From assembly GCF_006716485.1 (NCBI RefSeq), contig NZ_VFPD01000001.1:649806-713805 (forward strand): a DNA stretch of 64,000 nt, written 5' to 3'. This document shows positions 26,441 to 35,752 of this stretch, in pieces (the stretch's first letter is position 1; every line of letters begins with the position of its first letter). The stretch comes from Chryseobacterium aquifrigidense (GTDB taxonomy: Bacteria > Bacteroidota > Bacteroidia > Flavobacteriales > Weeksellaceae). Under the pieces are notes generated by a model. That model was not told the origin of the DNA. It made no database searches and worked only from the letters and a program-made list of their open reading frames with translations. The position numbers were made by a program, and so were the translations under genes.

Positions 26441-26551
26441 AAATTGTTTTGAATTTTTTCGCTTTTTGTTTTCACCTTTTAAAATGTCTATCTGAGCTGC
26501 TAAAATGTCCTGTTGATACAGCTTTTAAGTGTTCTGCGAATTTTTGTGTTT

Positions 26552-26559
26552 TATGTTTG
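26552..26559 (+). promoter_or_regulatory. -7 box of the alpha/beta hydrolase gene
   Basis: TATGTTTG matches TAnnTTTG, 28 bases before ATG 26588. The -33 region is not clear. Confidence 0.5.
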
Positions 26560-26587
26560 CATCATAATCATACAAAAATAAACAACA

Positions 26588-27535
26588 ATGAAAACAATTA
26601 GAAAAATCTCAGCCTTAAGCTTATTATGTTTAACTCTTTTTACTGTAGTAACAGTTTCCTGTACTGAGGAAAATGAGCCTCCCACGGCGCAGGAGGTACA
26701 AAACAGAAGTCATCAAACTGCCAAAACCCAATTCATAACCGTGAAAGGAAATGCCATAGCTTACCGTGTTTTAGGAAAAGAAGACGGGATTCCTTTGGTT
26801 CTCCTTCCGGGATTAGGGGGCTCTATGGATGATTGGGATCCTGCAGTAACCGATGGACTGGCTAAAAACTATAAAGTCATTATCTTTGATAATAAAGGTG
26901 TATCTTCCTCAAAAGGAACAACCCCTAATACTGTTCAGGCAATGGCCGATGATGCAGTAGATTTTATTAAAGCCTTACATCTGACCCAAGTGAATATCAT
27001 GGGATTTTCTATGGGAGGGTTCATCGCGCAGAGAATAGTGCTCACCAATCCGTCACTGATCAATAAAGTGATTTTAACGGGTACAGGTCCTCAGGGAGCA
27101 ATCGGGCTGTCTAATCTGCCTAATATTATTGCCGGAACAGCTGGCTTAAGTCCGGAGGCTTCATTCCTGAAATTTGGTTTTACAGAATCTGCTCAAAGTA
27201 TTGCGGAGGGAAAAGCATCCTTTGCAAGGGTTCAGCTTCGTACGACGGATAGAGATCTTCCGCTAAGTGATGCCGCATCCGGTGCCCAGTTTACTGCGGT
27301 ACTGAGCTGGGCTCAACCTAATGCTGATGCCCTTACAGAAATACAAAAAATCAAAAACCCGGTACTGATTGTGCATGGTGAAAATGATCTTCCCGTATCT
27401 GTTCAGAATGCAAAAAATATGGCTCAGCATTTAGACCATGCAGAACTGGTGATTTTCCCGGATTCAGGACATGCTTCTTTTTATCAGTATCACGATACAT
27501 TTGTTGCGAAAGCTACAGAATTCCTCGGGAAATAA
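26588..27535 (+). CDS. alpha/beta hydrolase lipoprotein
   Basis: A 315-residue exported hydrolase. The signal peptide ends in VTVSC (Cys25), a lipobox. After a short linker the alpha/beta hydrolase fold begins ('IPLVLLPGLGGSMDDWDP'), with the nucleophile elbow GFSMGG (Ser141) and a late His in FPDSGHASF; the acid is probably Asp in HGENDLP. The family hydrolyses esters, lactones, epoxides or haloalkanes; substrate unknown. It is a single gene with its own promoter and terminator. Confidence 0.87.
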   Translation: MKTIRKISALSLLCLTLFTVVTVSCTEENEPPTAQEVQNRSHQTAKTQFITVKGNAIAYRVLGKEDGIPLVLLPGLGGSMDDWDPAVTDGLAKNYKVIIFDNKGVSSSKGTTPNTVQAMADDAVDFIKALHLTQVNIMGFSMGGFIAQRIVLTNPSLINKVILTGTGPQGAIGLSNLPNIIAGTAGLSPEASFLKFGFTESAQSIAEGKASFARVQLRTTDRDLPLSDAASGAQFTAVLSWAQPNADALTEIQKIKNPVLIVHGENDLPVSVQNAKNMAQHLDHAELVIFPDSGHASFYQYHDTFVAKATEFLGK

Positions 27536-27560
27536 ATTGTATTCTTAAAAATTATAACTA

Positions 27561-27597
27561 AAAGACTCGCTGTTCATCAGCGAGTCTTTATTTTTTT
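27561..27597 (+). terminator. terminator after the hydrolase lipoprotein gene
   Basis: Twelve-base perfect arms AAAGACTCGCTG and CAGCGAGTCTTT with a five-base loop and a T-run; also placed to stop the leftward gene. Confidence 0.88.
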
Positions 27598-27611
27598 ACT
27601 CATATCGGAAC

Positions 27612-28007
27612 TTAGCTGAATTTCTTCACAGCTTCTTCGCTTACAGGAGTAAAAAAGTTAATCATATTTTCATCCGGATCACAGAACAGGAGAGATCTGT
27701 TTCCCCAGGGCATCGTTGTTGGTTCCTGAATAATTCTGGAAGCTATACTTTTAATCCTTTCATATTCTTCATCAACATTTTTAACCATAAACTCAATAAT
27801 GGTTGACTTTGAACCTGCGAAATTTGTAAGACCTTCCGAAAACATTTGCATAGTCCGGGTACTTCCTATAGCGATTGTGATAGAACCCGTAGAGAGTTCT
27901 GCGAAATCTTCCGTATACCATGTGGCAGTTATACCCATGATCTGTTCATAAAATGCTACTGCTGCTTTAATGTCTTTGCTGATAATTCTTAATGAGGTAA
28001 GTTTCAT
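27612..28007 (-). CDS. VOC-family (glyoxalase-like) protein
   Basis: A 131-residue protein with two beta-alpha-beta-beta-beta units of the vicinal oxygen chelate fold: 'LRIISKDIKAAVAFYEQIMG' opens the first and 'EFMVKNVDEEYERI' the second; DPDENMINFF ends it with a glutamate common among metal ligands. Members include glyoxalases, dioxygenases and antibiotic-binding proteins; single short members are usually unassigned. No informative neighbours. Confidence 0.8.
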   Translation of the reverse strand: MKLTSLRIISKDIKAAVAFYEQIMGITATWYTEDFAELSTGSITIAIGSTRTMQMFSEGLTNFAGSKSTIIEFMVKNVDEEYERIKSIASRIIQEPTTMPWGNRSLLFCDPDENMINFFTPVSEEAVKKFS

Positions 28008-28108
28008 AAGGATGCTTATTTGTTTAAACTAATTTTAAACAAAGATAATGGGTACATGTGACAACAGGCTGTCAGCAGAAATGATTGATTTTATTCTGAA
28101 TGACTGTA

Positions 28109-28795
28109 CTAATAAAAATTAGCAATATGAATTAAACGCTTAAAGTCTGTGATCTGTATTTTCCGTCCTTCAGATCTGATCAGTTTTTCCTGCTTAAAAT
28201 CATTAATGATACGGGCTAAAGTTTCTCTGGCAGTTCCTACCATATTGGCGAGATCCACACGGGAAAGAGAAATGAATACTTCATCATCAGAGGCATCATT
28301 TGATTTATATTTATCATGAAGTATCAGTAAACTGAGGGCTGCTCTTTCACGGACTGTACGATGAGATAAAACCGCAATAAGATTGGCCATCACACTGAAT
28401 TCATGACTTAATGATTTCAGTAGCAGTCCTGAAAGCACTGATGATTGGCTTAGAATATCCAGAAAACTGTCTTTTGAAATAAATGAGATGACAGAATTTT
28501 CCAGGGTTGAGGTCGTATCTCCATAAGATTCATTGCTCAGAATAGCAGAATATCCGAAAAATTCGCCGGAACTGTATATGTAAATAATCTGCTCTCTTCC
28601 ATCATTATCAACCTTGTATTTCTTTATTTTACCTTCGTTAAGGTAATAAACGCCATTTGGTTTTGTTCCGTCAGTAAATATCGGCTCATTTTTACGATAG
28701 TTCCTGGTTTTCATAGCTCCTGTAAGCAGGTTTTTATCATATTCAGGGAGTTCATCAAAAAGATACTGATTATTAAAAATAAATTTTGAGATCAT
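28109..28795 (-). CDS. Crp/Fnr-family transcriptional regulator
   Basis: A 228-residue regulator with an N-terminal cyclic-nucleotide-binding-type beta barrel (about 25-140; GVYYLNEGKIKKYKV, EQIIYIYSSGEFFG) and a C-terminal winged helix in which 'LANMVGTARETLARIINDF' is the recognition motif. No iron-sulfur cysteines are present, so it is not an oxygen-sensing FNR in the strict sense; the ligand is unknown. Alone on the minus strand. Relatives in Bacteroidota often respond to redox or nitrosative stress, but nothing here shows that. Confidence 0.88.
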   Translation of the reverse strand: MISKFIFNNQYLFDELPEYDKNLLTGAMKTRNYRKNEPIFTDGTKPNGVYYLNEGKIKKYKVDNDGREQIIYIYSSGEFFGYSAILSNESYGDTTSTLENSVISFISKDSFLDILSQSSVLSGLLLKSLSHEFSVMANLIAVLSHRTVRERAALSLLILHDKYKSNDASDDEVFISLSRVDLANMVGTARETLARIINDFKQEKLIRSEGRKIQITDFKRLIHIANFY

Positions 28796-29164
28796 AATTT
28801 TTCTATACAGGGTATGGGATGTACGCTCAGTTTTTTAACTTAAATCACATTTTAAACCGATCTAAATCACAAGATTTTTTTCCTGAACGAATTACTTTTA
28901 CAAAAGTAATAAAATTGATTCTGAAATAAGAAACAGGCCAATTTATTGAGGTCTGTAGATGTCTTTTAAGGGTAATCATTCATTACGGGAATAGGATTTT
29001 ACGTTAAAGGGGAAAGAGTAGATCTATAAAGAACACTGGATAAATATTTAAGCGGACATGTTTTTCACAGTTTGACGCTGACATTTCTAATTATTTTTTT
29101 TTACTTATTTATTGTATCCAGCTGTTCCTTTTCCTGGAAGGTTAAGTTCTTACATAAATTTACA
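28796..29164. other. intergenic region, nothing recognised
   Basis: About 370 bases between divergent genes. A TTG-initiated extension of the DUF1275 gene to 29072 is open but lacks support. No RNA, repeat or clear promoter was recognised. Confidence 0.4.
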
Positions 29165-29890
29165 ATGTTCAGACACAGAGGAAAAAACAGAACCTATTTT
29201 CACAACCTTAAGCTTGCATCAGTACTTTCATTTGTTGCAGGAATAGTGAATATTGCCGGTGTTTTGTCTGTGAAAGTCCTTACGACGAATATAACCGGAC
29301 ATTTTGCTTTCTTTTCAGAGGAAATTTTACTCGATCATTATGGCAAAGCTTTCACTTATTTTATTTTCATTATCTGTTTTTTGGGAGGTGCATTTTCTTC
29401 CAGTTTTATGGTTGAGTTTTCATCCGGACATAAAATGTTCCGTCCCCATCTCATTCCTTTGATTACCGAAATTCTGATATTAGGTTTTGTGGGAATAGCA
29501 GGTGATGAAAGATTGGAAATCTCAATATCTCCTAACACAGTTGCAGGGCTTTTACTTTTTGCAATGGGTGTTCAGAACTCTCTGGTAACAAGAGTATCAC
29601 AATCTGTGGTAAGAACGACTCACCTTACGGGATTATTTACTGATCTGGGAATAGAGCTTTCAAAACTCTTTTTTAAAGAAAGGGAAAATGAAAAGAGGCA
29701 GCTTAAAAAGAATATTGCCCTGAAACTCGTGATTATTGCCTGTTTTTTTGCAGGAGGTATGATTGGTGGTTTAGTTTATAGCATAATTCAGCTCAAAACA
29801 CTGCTTGTGACTGCAGGATTACTGTTTGGCGTAATAAGGTATGATAAGTTCCTTTACAGGTATTACGCTTTGAAAAGAAAATTCAGATAG
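29165..29890 (+). CDS. YoaK/DUF1275-family membrane protein
   Basis: A 241-residue inner-membrane protein with about six hydrophobic segments. 'SFVAGIVNIAGVLSVKVLTTNITGH' carries the family signature (a glycine-rich first segment followed by TxNxTG) and 'MGVQNSLVTRVSQSVVRTTHLTG' the second. Function of DUF1275 is unknown; transporter roles have been guessed. ATG 29165 was chosen because the frame upstream opens only with TTG and the family normally starts shortly before the first segment. Confidence 0.82.
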   Translation: MFRHRGKNRTYFHNLKLASVLSFVAGIVNIAGVLSVKVLTTNITGHFAFFSEEILLDHYGKAFTYFIFIICFLGGAFSSSFMVEFSSGHKMFRPHLIPLITEILILGFVGIAGDERLEISISPNTVAGLLLFAMGVQNSLVTRVSQSVVRTTHLTGLFTDLGIELSKLFFKERENEKRQLKKNIALKLVIIACFFAGGMIGGLVYSIIQLKTLLVTAGLLFGVIRYDKFLYRYYALKRKFR

Positions 29891-29900
29891 AAATACAATA

Positions 29901-29936
29901 AAAAAGGATATTCCGTTGTTGCGAATATCCTTTTTA
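29901..29936. terminator. bidirectional terminator
   Basis: Arms AAAAAGGATATTC and GAATATCCTTTTT pair over 13 bases around a nine-base loop between converging genes. Confidence 0.87.
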
Positions 29937-29939
29937 AAT

Positions 29940-30755
29940 TTATGGAGTAACAGGCTGGATCACAAAAGTTTCCGTATCTGTTGTATGGGCTGAAAAATAC
30001 CCCAATGCTCCGTTGCTGATATTACTCGGAGGATTGGCTGGGGTAGCGCTTCCGCCATTACCGCCAGAAATCTGAAGTAATGCACTGTAATAAGTAAAGA
30101 CATTGGTATCGATAGACTGCATTTCCACATGGATTTTGTCTCCTGGCACTACTTCATGGTCCCGGCCTTTGTTATCGTCATTGGGAAGAATGAGAGGCTG
30201 CTGGTTTGGTAGGCCGTTATTTACATTGTCTGAAAAAGTATTCATGTATTTTTTAGGCAGATCATTAATGGTAAAACTAAAAAGATAACGGTTTCCTAAA
30301 GGCATTGGGTCTGTAAAAAGCGGTAAAAGAGTATAGGTGGTCTTATCACCAAATTTAAAAGAACTTTGCTCCAGACCGTCAAAATAGACCACCTCAGGCA
30401 TTGTACTTTGGGCAGTATATTGTTTTCCTTCTGCCTGTATTTTCAATGTATACGTTCTGCCGGGTGTTCCTGCAAAAGTGGTGGTTTGATAGATACCGTT
30501 TCCTGTATAATGAAGTGTTTCAGTCTGGCCTGTATCATCGCTTAAAACTACCTGAGCTCCGGTGACTGCCGGATACTGATTGGGTTCGGAAAACCCGACT
30601 GATTTTGTGATTTTCACTGTATAAGGCCCTGACTGATTGGTTACATTCCCTTCAATGACGATATTTCCGCTTTGATCATTCAGATCAAGATCGATCTCCT
30701 TTTCACAAGAAGTTAATGCAAAGAGAGATAATATGATATAAAATGTATTTTTCAT
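29940..30755 (-). CDS. DUF4249 lipoprotein
   Basis: A 271-residue exported protein with a lipobox (ALTSC, Cys17). The first domain is a beta-sandwich ('GNIVIEGNVTNQSGPYTVKI'), followed by a region typical of DUF4249. Such lipoproteins nearly always accompany a TonB-dependent receptor in Bacteroidota, much as SusD does, and may cap or assist it. Its ATG follows the receptor stop by three bases, so the genes form one operon. The substrate is unknown. Confidence 0.88.
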   Translation of the reverse strand: MKNTFYIILSLFALTSCEKEIDLDLNDQSGNIVIEGNVTNQSGPYTVKITKSVGFSEPNQYPAVTGAQVVLSDDTGQTETLHYTGNGIYQTTTFAGTPGRTYTLKIQAEGKQYTAQSTMPEVVYFDGLEQSSFKFGDKTTYTLLPLFTDPMPLGNRYLFSFTINDLPKKYMNTFSDNVNNGLPNQQPLILPNDDNKGRDHEVVPGDKIHVEMQSIDTNVFTYYSALLQISGGNGGSATPANPPSNISNGALGYFSAHTTDTETFVIQPVTP

Positions 30756-30758
30756 GAT

Positions 30759-33089
30759 TTAGAATTTGAAATTATAAGTGATGTTAGGTACCCAACGGAA
30801 TAAAGAGGTCTGCATGGCGCGTGTTGTTCCGGGACGATCAGAATTGTCTTCAAAGTTGATGGTATAAGCATTTTCTCTACCGTATAGGTTGTAAATACCA
30901 AAGGTCCATGAACCACGGAATCGTTTATTGGTACTTGGTTCATAAGTAGCACTCAAATCCATTCTGTGATAGGCCGGCATTCTGTCTTCATTTCTGTTGC
31001 TGTACTGGAATATGGTTTGGCCGTTGAGCTCATATTTTCCGGTAGGGAAGGTAACAGCATTTCCTGTACTGTAAACGAATAGCCCTGAAAAACTCCATTT
31101 CGGATTAAGCTGGTAGGTGGCAACAATGGATAAATCGTGGGTTTTATCCATTCTGGCGTTGTACCATTCATTATTATTGATGCCGTTGATCTTTCTTTCC
31201 GTTTTAGAAAGGGTATAGGAAATCCATCCTGTCAGTTTTCCGCTTTTCTTTTTGGCAATAAGTTCCAGCCCATACGCTCTTCCTTTTCCGAACAGCAGCT
31301 CGCTTTCTACATCTGCTCCTGTATCAAAACCAATCTGAGCACCATTTTTGAAGTCGATCTGGTTTTTCATGTCTTTATAATAAACCTCAGCGTTCAATTC
31401 GTAATTATTGTTGTTGAAGTTTCTGCTGTACCCTAAGCTGATCTGATCTGCAATTTCCGGTTTTACCGTGTAACTGCTTCCTATCCACTGGTCGGTAGGG
31501 TTTCCACTGTTGCTGTTGCTCAAAAGGTGAAGATTCTGGGTATTTCTTGAATAACCTCCTTTCACACTGCTGACTTCGTTGATTCGATAGTTGGCACTAA
31601 TACGTGGCTCAATATTAACATAGGTTTTCCCGAATTTTCCTTTCTCCAGGAACTTGCTGTCAGTAAGCACACCATTTTCATAAGTATTGAATGTATCGCC
31701 TCCCAGTACACTGAACATGGAAAGTCTTGCTCCATAATTGATGGTTAACTTTTCCGTTGCTTTATAATCATCATTGATGTAAACAGCATTCTCCCATGAA
31801 TATCTCGGATTTCTTGCAAAACTGCTCACTGTGGTACCGGAAGCACTGCTTGGGGTAAGGGTATGATAAATAGCCTGCAGACCGAAACGTACAGAATGCT
31901 TGTTTCCTGCAAACCAGGTAAAATCCTGTTTAAGATTCCAGTCACGGATTTTTGAATTTAAATCAAATACGGTATCGTCATTCTTCAGACTGATTTTATA
32001 ATCATAATTGCTGTAGATGAATGATGTATTGGAGAATAATTTACTACTGATGATACTGTTCCATCTCAAAGTTGCTGTTGTATTTCCCCAGTCTGTATTG
32101 AAAGTATCTCCCAATCCCAGAACATCTCTTCCAAAATATCCGGAAAGGTAAATACGGTTGTTCTCGTTGATCTGATAATTGGCCTTCAGATTCAGATCGT
32201 AAAAGTATAATTTGTTGTCTTTGTAATCTTTATTGGTTTTAAGAAACAAATCGGCATACGTTCTTCTTCCTGAAACAATGAATGATGATTTTTCCTTTTG
32301 AATAGGACCTTCTACGCTCAGTCTGCTGCTTATCAGGCCAATTCCTCCATTTACATTATAGTCTTTGTTGTTTCCGTCCTTCATTTTAACATCCAATACA
32401 GAAGAAAGGCGGCCTCCGTATTGTGCGGGACTGTTTCCTTTAATGATGCTGGCATCTTTCAGGGCATCACTATTGAATGTACTGAAAAATCCAAGAAGGT
32501 GAGAGGCATTATAAACAGGTGCCTCATCCAGTAAGATCAGGTTTTGATCGGTAGCACCACCTCTTACACTGAACCCGCTGCTTCCTTCACCGTTACTTTT
32601 AATACCTGGTAAAAGCTGTATGGTTTTCATAACATCCTTTTCTCCGAATAGAACAGGAAGTTTTTCTATATTTTTAATGCTTAACGTTTCTGCTCCCATC
32701 TGAGCTGATGTTAAGTTTTTATCCTTTTTAATGCCGGTTATCACCACCTCGTCAATGGCTTTTTCTACAGATTCTGATGGAAGCAGGGGAAGATCGAGTT
32801 TTATATTCTGGTCCACGTTTATCTTCTGCTCAAAATCCTGATATCCCGGATAGGAAATAATCAGGGTATAATTTCCTTCAGGTAATGAAAGAGAATAAAA
32901 CCCATATTCGTTGGCAACAACATTGATGGAGGGATCTTCACTTACTTTTACAGAGACTCCGATGAGCAATTCACCGTTTTTTTTGTCTTTCACGGTTCCA
33001 CTTACAGAATACGTTTGTTGGGCCATTGCCAGTGTACTGAAACAGAGCGCAGCGGTGGCAGCGGTAATTTTTAGAAAGGATGTTTGCAT
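30759..33089 (-). CDS. TonB-dependent receptor with carboxypeptidase-like N-terminal domain
   Basis: A 776-residue outer-membrane receptor. After a signal peptide (cleavage near Ala23), residues about 25-105 are a carboxypeptidase-regulatory-like beta domain ('YSVSGTVKDKKNGELLIGVS'), then a plug domain about 120-225 (PGIKSNGEGSSGFSVRGGA), then a 22-strand barrel of about 550 residues ending in aromatic NITYNFKF. Receptors of this class import large or scarce ligands using TonB energy. It is the first gene of an operon with the DUF4249 lipoprotein. The ligand cannot be inferred; no polysaccharide enzymes are near. Confidence 0.93.
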   Translation of the reverse strand: MQTSFLKITAATAALCFSTLAMAQQTYSVSGTVKDKKNGELLIGVSVKVSEDPSINVVANEYGFYSLSLPEGNYTLIISYPGYQDFEQKINVDQNIKLDLPLLPSESVEKAIDEVVITGIKKDKNLTSAQMGAETLSIKNIEKLPVLFGEKDVMKTIQLLPGIKSNGEGSSGFSVRGGATDQNLILLDEAPVYNASHLLGFFSTFNSDALKDASIIKGNSPAQYGGRLSSVLDVKMKDGNNKDYNVNGGIGLISSRLSVEGPIQKEKSSFIVSGRRTYADLFLKTNKDYKDNKLYFYDLNLKANYQINENNRIYLSGYFGRDVLGLGDTFNTDWGNTTATLRWNSIISSKLFSNTSFIYSNYDYKISLKNDDTVFDLNSKIRDWNLKQDFTWFAGNKHSVRFGLQAIYHTLTPSSASGTTVSSFARNPRYSWENAVYINDDYKATEKLTINYGARLSMFSVLGGDTFNTYENGVLTDSKFLEKGKFGKTYVNIEPRISANYRINEVSSVKGGYSRNTQNLHLLSNSNSGNPTDQWIGSSYTVKPEIADQISLGYSRNFNNNNYELNAEVYYKDMKNQIDFKNGAQIGFDTGADVESELLFGKGRAYGLELIAKKKSGKLTGWISYTLSKTERKINGINNNEWYNARMDKTHDLSIVATYQLNPKWSFSGLFVYSTGNAVTFPTGKYELNGQTIFQYSNRNEDRMPAYHRMDLSATYEPSTNKRFRGSWTFGIYNLYGRENAYTINFEDNSDRPGTTRAMQTSLFRWVPNITYNFKF

Positions 33090-33492
33090 TAGTTTATTTT
33101 AAAGTAGTAGATCTCTGGTCTATGAGTTAATATTTTAAGGATGTTCAATGAGTTGGATGAATAGGGGATTTGTTACATGTAATGTATTAATTATGAAATA
33201 AATCCGTTAGAAAATCAGATTTTTGAAAATGTAAAGAGCAATTAAAAAATAAGTATGTTGCATAAAAGATAATATTATGCATAGTATATTGAATAATCTC
33301 TTTGTTTTTCATTGATTATATTAAAAACTAAATTATTAACGGTTGTATGGTTAATTTTATTACTAACAGGGTGTAATTACAGGTTATTGTTGTTTAAATC
33401 CCAGGGATTAATGCTTATGGCTTTAAAAACTGTTCTTATGGCTTTTGATCAAAATATTAACCTTATATTGGCAGGGAATTAAGCGGAAGAAT
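33090..33492. other. intergenic region with a small inverted repeat
   Basis: About 400 AT-rich bases between divergent genes. TGCATAA (33259-33265) and TTATGCA (33275-33281) form an inverted repeat with a nine-base spacer. No further feature was recognised. Confidence 0.4.
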
Positions 33493-34095
33493 ATGGAAAA
33501 TATGAAGACCTGGTCAAGAAAAAATGGCTCTACTGTAGTACTTACACTATTGTTTATTATCATTTTAGTAAATAAGGATGCAAAGGCATGGCTGATGAGG
33601 CAGGTTGCTTCTACAGGAATCCTTAATTCCAGTATATCAGAGTCAAAAGAAACGCAAAATGTTTCAGCTAAAGTTTCCTATGCCGGATTTATGCTGAAAA
33701 ATGAGGAAGGAAAGATAATAGATACTCCTGCATTACAGAATAAAGTGGTTTTTATTAATTTCTGGGCATCATGGTGTCCTCCGTGTCGTGCAGAATTTCC
33801 GTCTGTCCAGAAACTGTATGATCAATACAAAAATAATCCGGATATGGTATTTCTTACCGTAAATCTGGATGATAATGTTAACCTGGGAAAATCGTATTTA
33901 AAAGAGAAGGGCTTTACGGTTCCTTTTCTTACACCAGCTGGAAATATTCCTGATGTATTGTATAGTGGATCTTTACCAACAACCGTTGTACTGGATAGAA
34001 AAGGAGAAATCCGTCTGCATCATAAAGGACTTGCTGATTACAGTAAAGATTCATTTTATAAACAGATTGATGAACTGTTGAACCAAAAGCCATAA
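33493..34095 (+). CDS. TlpA-like membrane-anchored thioredoxin
   Basis: A 200-residue protein with one N-terminal membrane segment (about 14-27) and a periplasmic thioredoxin fold. The active site is WCPPC (Cys95, Cys98) in 'VVFINFWASWCPPCRAEFP', and the cis-proline loop is SLPTTVV near 169. Members of the TlpA/ResA group reduce disulfides in the periplasm, for example in cytochrome c maturation. ATG 33493 was chosen because the frame upstream opens only with TTG. The next gene starts 11 bases after its stop and may be co-transcribed. Confidence 0.88.
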   Translation: MENMKTWSRKNGSTVVLTLLFIIILVNKDAKAWLMRQVASTGILNSSISESKETQNVSAKVSYAGFMLKNEEGKIIDTPALQNKVVFINFWASWCPPCRAEFPSVQKLYDQYKNNPDMVFLTVNLDDNVNLGKSYLKEKGFTVPFLTPAGNIPDVLYSGSLPTTVVLDRKGEIRLHHKGLADYSKDSFYKQIDELLNQKP

Positions 34096-34106
34096 TTTGC
34101 AATCCA

Positions 34107-34595
34107 ATGATGATTCCCTTTATCCTGCCTGCTCTTACAGAAATAAAAACTGAAATCCTGAAAGAAAAAAGCAGCGTGCAGAATTTTCCAAAGACTGTAG
34201 TGTTTCCTTTCTCTGAAAGGTATAAAACTTTGGTTACTCAAATAAAAACAATGGAAATTTCTTCTGAGACCATTCTGTATAATTCAGTAGATGCAGTCAA
34301 TGAAAATAAAGAAAGTAACTTACCAGATTACTGGTGTTTTGCCGCTAACGGACAAGGTGACCGATGGTTTATGGACAGAGATCATCAGATATTTTTCTAT
34401 GATCATGATGATGAGAAACTGAAACCGATGCCTATTAATTTTGAAGAATGGCTGCAAATGGCGTTCATTATCCGTCAGCTGGATGACTGTTTGGATGAAT
34501 ATGACCATATCCCGGAACCGGTCCGGCAGGAGTTTGATAAAGCCCTGAATACTGTTCATCCTCAATTAAGCGAGGTGTATCCGTTTGTATTTTAA
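34107..34595 (+). CDS. SMI1/KNR4 (SUKH)-like protein
   Basis: A 162-residue soluble protein. The middle 'DYWCFAANGQGDRWFMDRDH' and IFFYDHDDEKLKPMPINFEEWL resemble the SUKH fold, in which GD and a later F..W/F..L motif are conserved. SUKH proteins often serve as immunity proteins for polymorphic toxins, but many stand alone with no toxin, as here. It lies just after a thioredoxin gene. The match is by pattern only. Confidence 0.55.
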   Translation: MMIPFILPALTEIKTEILKEKSSVQNFPKTVVFPFSERYKTLVTQIKTMEISSETILYNSVDAVNENKESNLPDYWCFAANGQGDRWFMDRDHQIFFYDHDDEKLKPMPINFEEWLQMAFIIRQLDDCLDEYDHIPEPVRQEFDKALNTVHPQLSEVYPFVF

Positions 34596-34699
34596 TGCTG
34601 TTTTCTGTCAGCAATGAATTTAAAAATTAAACTTTCAAAATATAATCCGAAGGTTTTTTCTTACATTTATCTATACCAATTATTATATCCAAAGATCTT

Positions 34700-35488
34700 A
34701 TGAACATTCAACTTTTTTCAAAAAATGCTTTAGTAGGGGGAGCTACACAAGGTATAGGCGCCGGAATTGCCCTCGAACTGGCAAAATGTGGAGCTAATGT
34801 TACCGTTATGGCCCGCAATGAAGCCAAACTTAAAGATTTCGTTTCTTCACTGCCGGTCATCAATCCCGAACAGGAACATGGATATCTGGTAGCTGATTTT
34901 TCGGATTTTGAAAGTTATAAGAAAATTATAGCGGGATTTTTCAATGATCATTCGATAGATATTCTGGTTAATAATACCAATGGTCCTGAACCTGGTTTAG
35001 CACTGGATAAAAGTACAGATGATTATCAGAAAGCATTTGATCTTCTCTTTAAAACGGTTTGTGAAACAACATTGCTGGCTTTGCCTCATATGATCCAACA
35101 GAAAAAAGGGCGTATCATTAATGTTTCTTCTTTATCCGTAAAAGAACCCATCGGAAATCTGGCCCTGTCCAATTCTATCCGTTCCGCAGTAATCGCCTGG
35201 GCAAAAACGCTTTCCAATGAAATTGCACAACACAATATCACGGTAAATAATGTTCTAACCGGATATTTTGATACTGAAAGGATTCAGAGACTGGTTGCTC
35301 ATGAAGCTCAGCAAAGTGGTACAGCAGCAGAGGAAATAAAAAAGGCTAGAGAAAATAAGATTCCGATGAAAAGATTCGGACAGCCTGAAGAATATGGTCA
35401 TCTGGTGGCTTTCCTGGCTTCAGAATATTCAAATTATCTTACCGGAACAAGTATTCCTTTGGATGGAGGATTGAATAATACATATTAA
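34700..35488 (+). CDS. SDR-family protein lacking the usual catalytic Tyr-Lys
   Basis: A 262-residue Rossmann-fold oxidoreductase of the short-chain dehydrogenase family. The cofactor motif is GGATQGIGAG (12-21), then NNTNGP in place of the common NNAG, then NVSSLSVKEP. Where YxxxK is expected the sequence reads NLALSNSIRSAV, with Ser-Asn and Arg instead. Such divergent SDRs form a distinct, widespread group; their chemistry is not settled. C-terminal 'YLTGTSIPLDGGLNNTY' is the usual last strand. A standalone gene. Confidence 0.85.
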   Translation: MNIQLFSKNALVGGATQGIGAGIALELAKCGANVTVMARNEAKLKDFVSSLPVINPEQEHGYLVADFSDFESYKKIIAGFFNDHSIDILVNNTNGPEPGLALDKSTDDYQKAFDLLFKTVCETTLLALPHMIQQKKGRIINVSSLSVKEPIGNLALSNSIRSAVIAWAKTLSNEIAQHNITVNNVLTGYFDTERIQRLVAHEAQQSGTAAEEIKKARENKIPMKRFGQPEEYGHLVAFLASEYSNYLTGTSIPLDGGLNNTY

Positions 35489-35752
35489 AATTTTACCATT
35501 TAAGAAATATAAATTCCTTTAAACAACAAAAGTTACAAAAGTTTTTGAATTTGTTTCTAAACTTTCTATTTTGAGTGTTAAAGTACACTTAAGTTATTTG
35601 AAATCTTTGATTTACTTCTTATATCAACTTTTTGCAGCATTGTTTTTAAAATTAATTAAACTATACTAAGACTTTTGTGACTTGAGAATAAAATAAGATA
35701 AATGTAATAAACCCTTTCGCTCAATTGTCATATACATATTGGAAAATATGAT

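Noticed and set aside
33259..33281. Operator for the TonB receptor operon.
   Set aside because: Seven-base arms in AT-rich DNA about 170 bases from the start codon; may be chance, so kept only as a note on the region.
34107..34595. Toxin-immunity pair based on the SUKH-like protein.
   Set aside because: No toxin gene lies beside it; the neighbours are a thioredoxin and an SDR.
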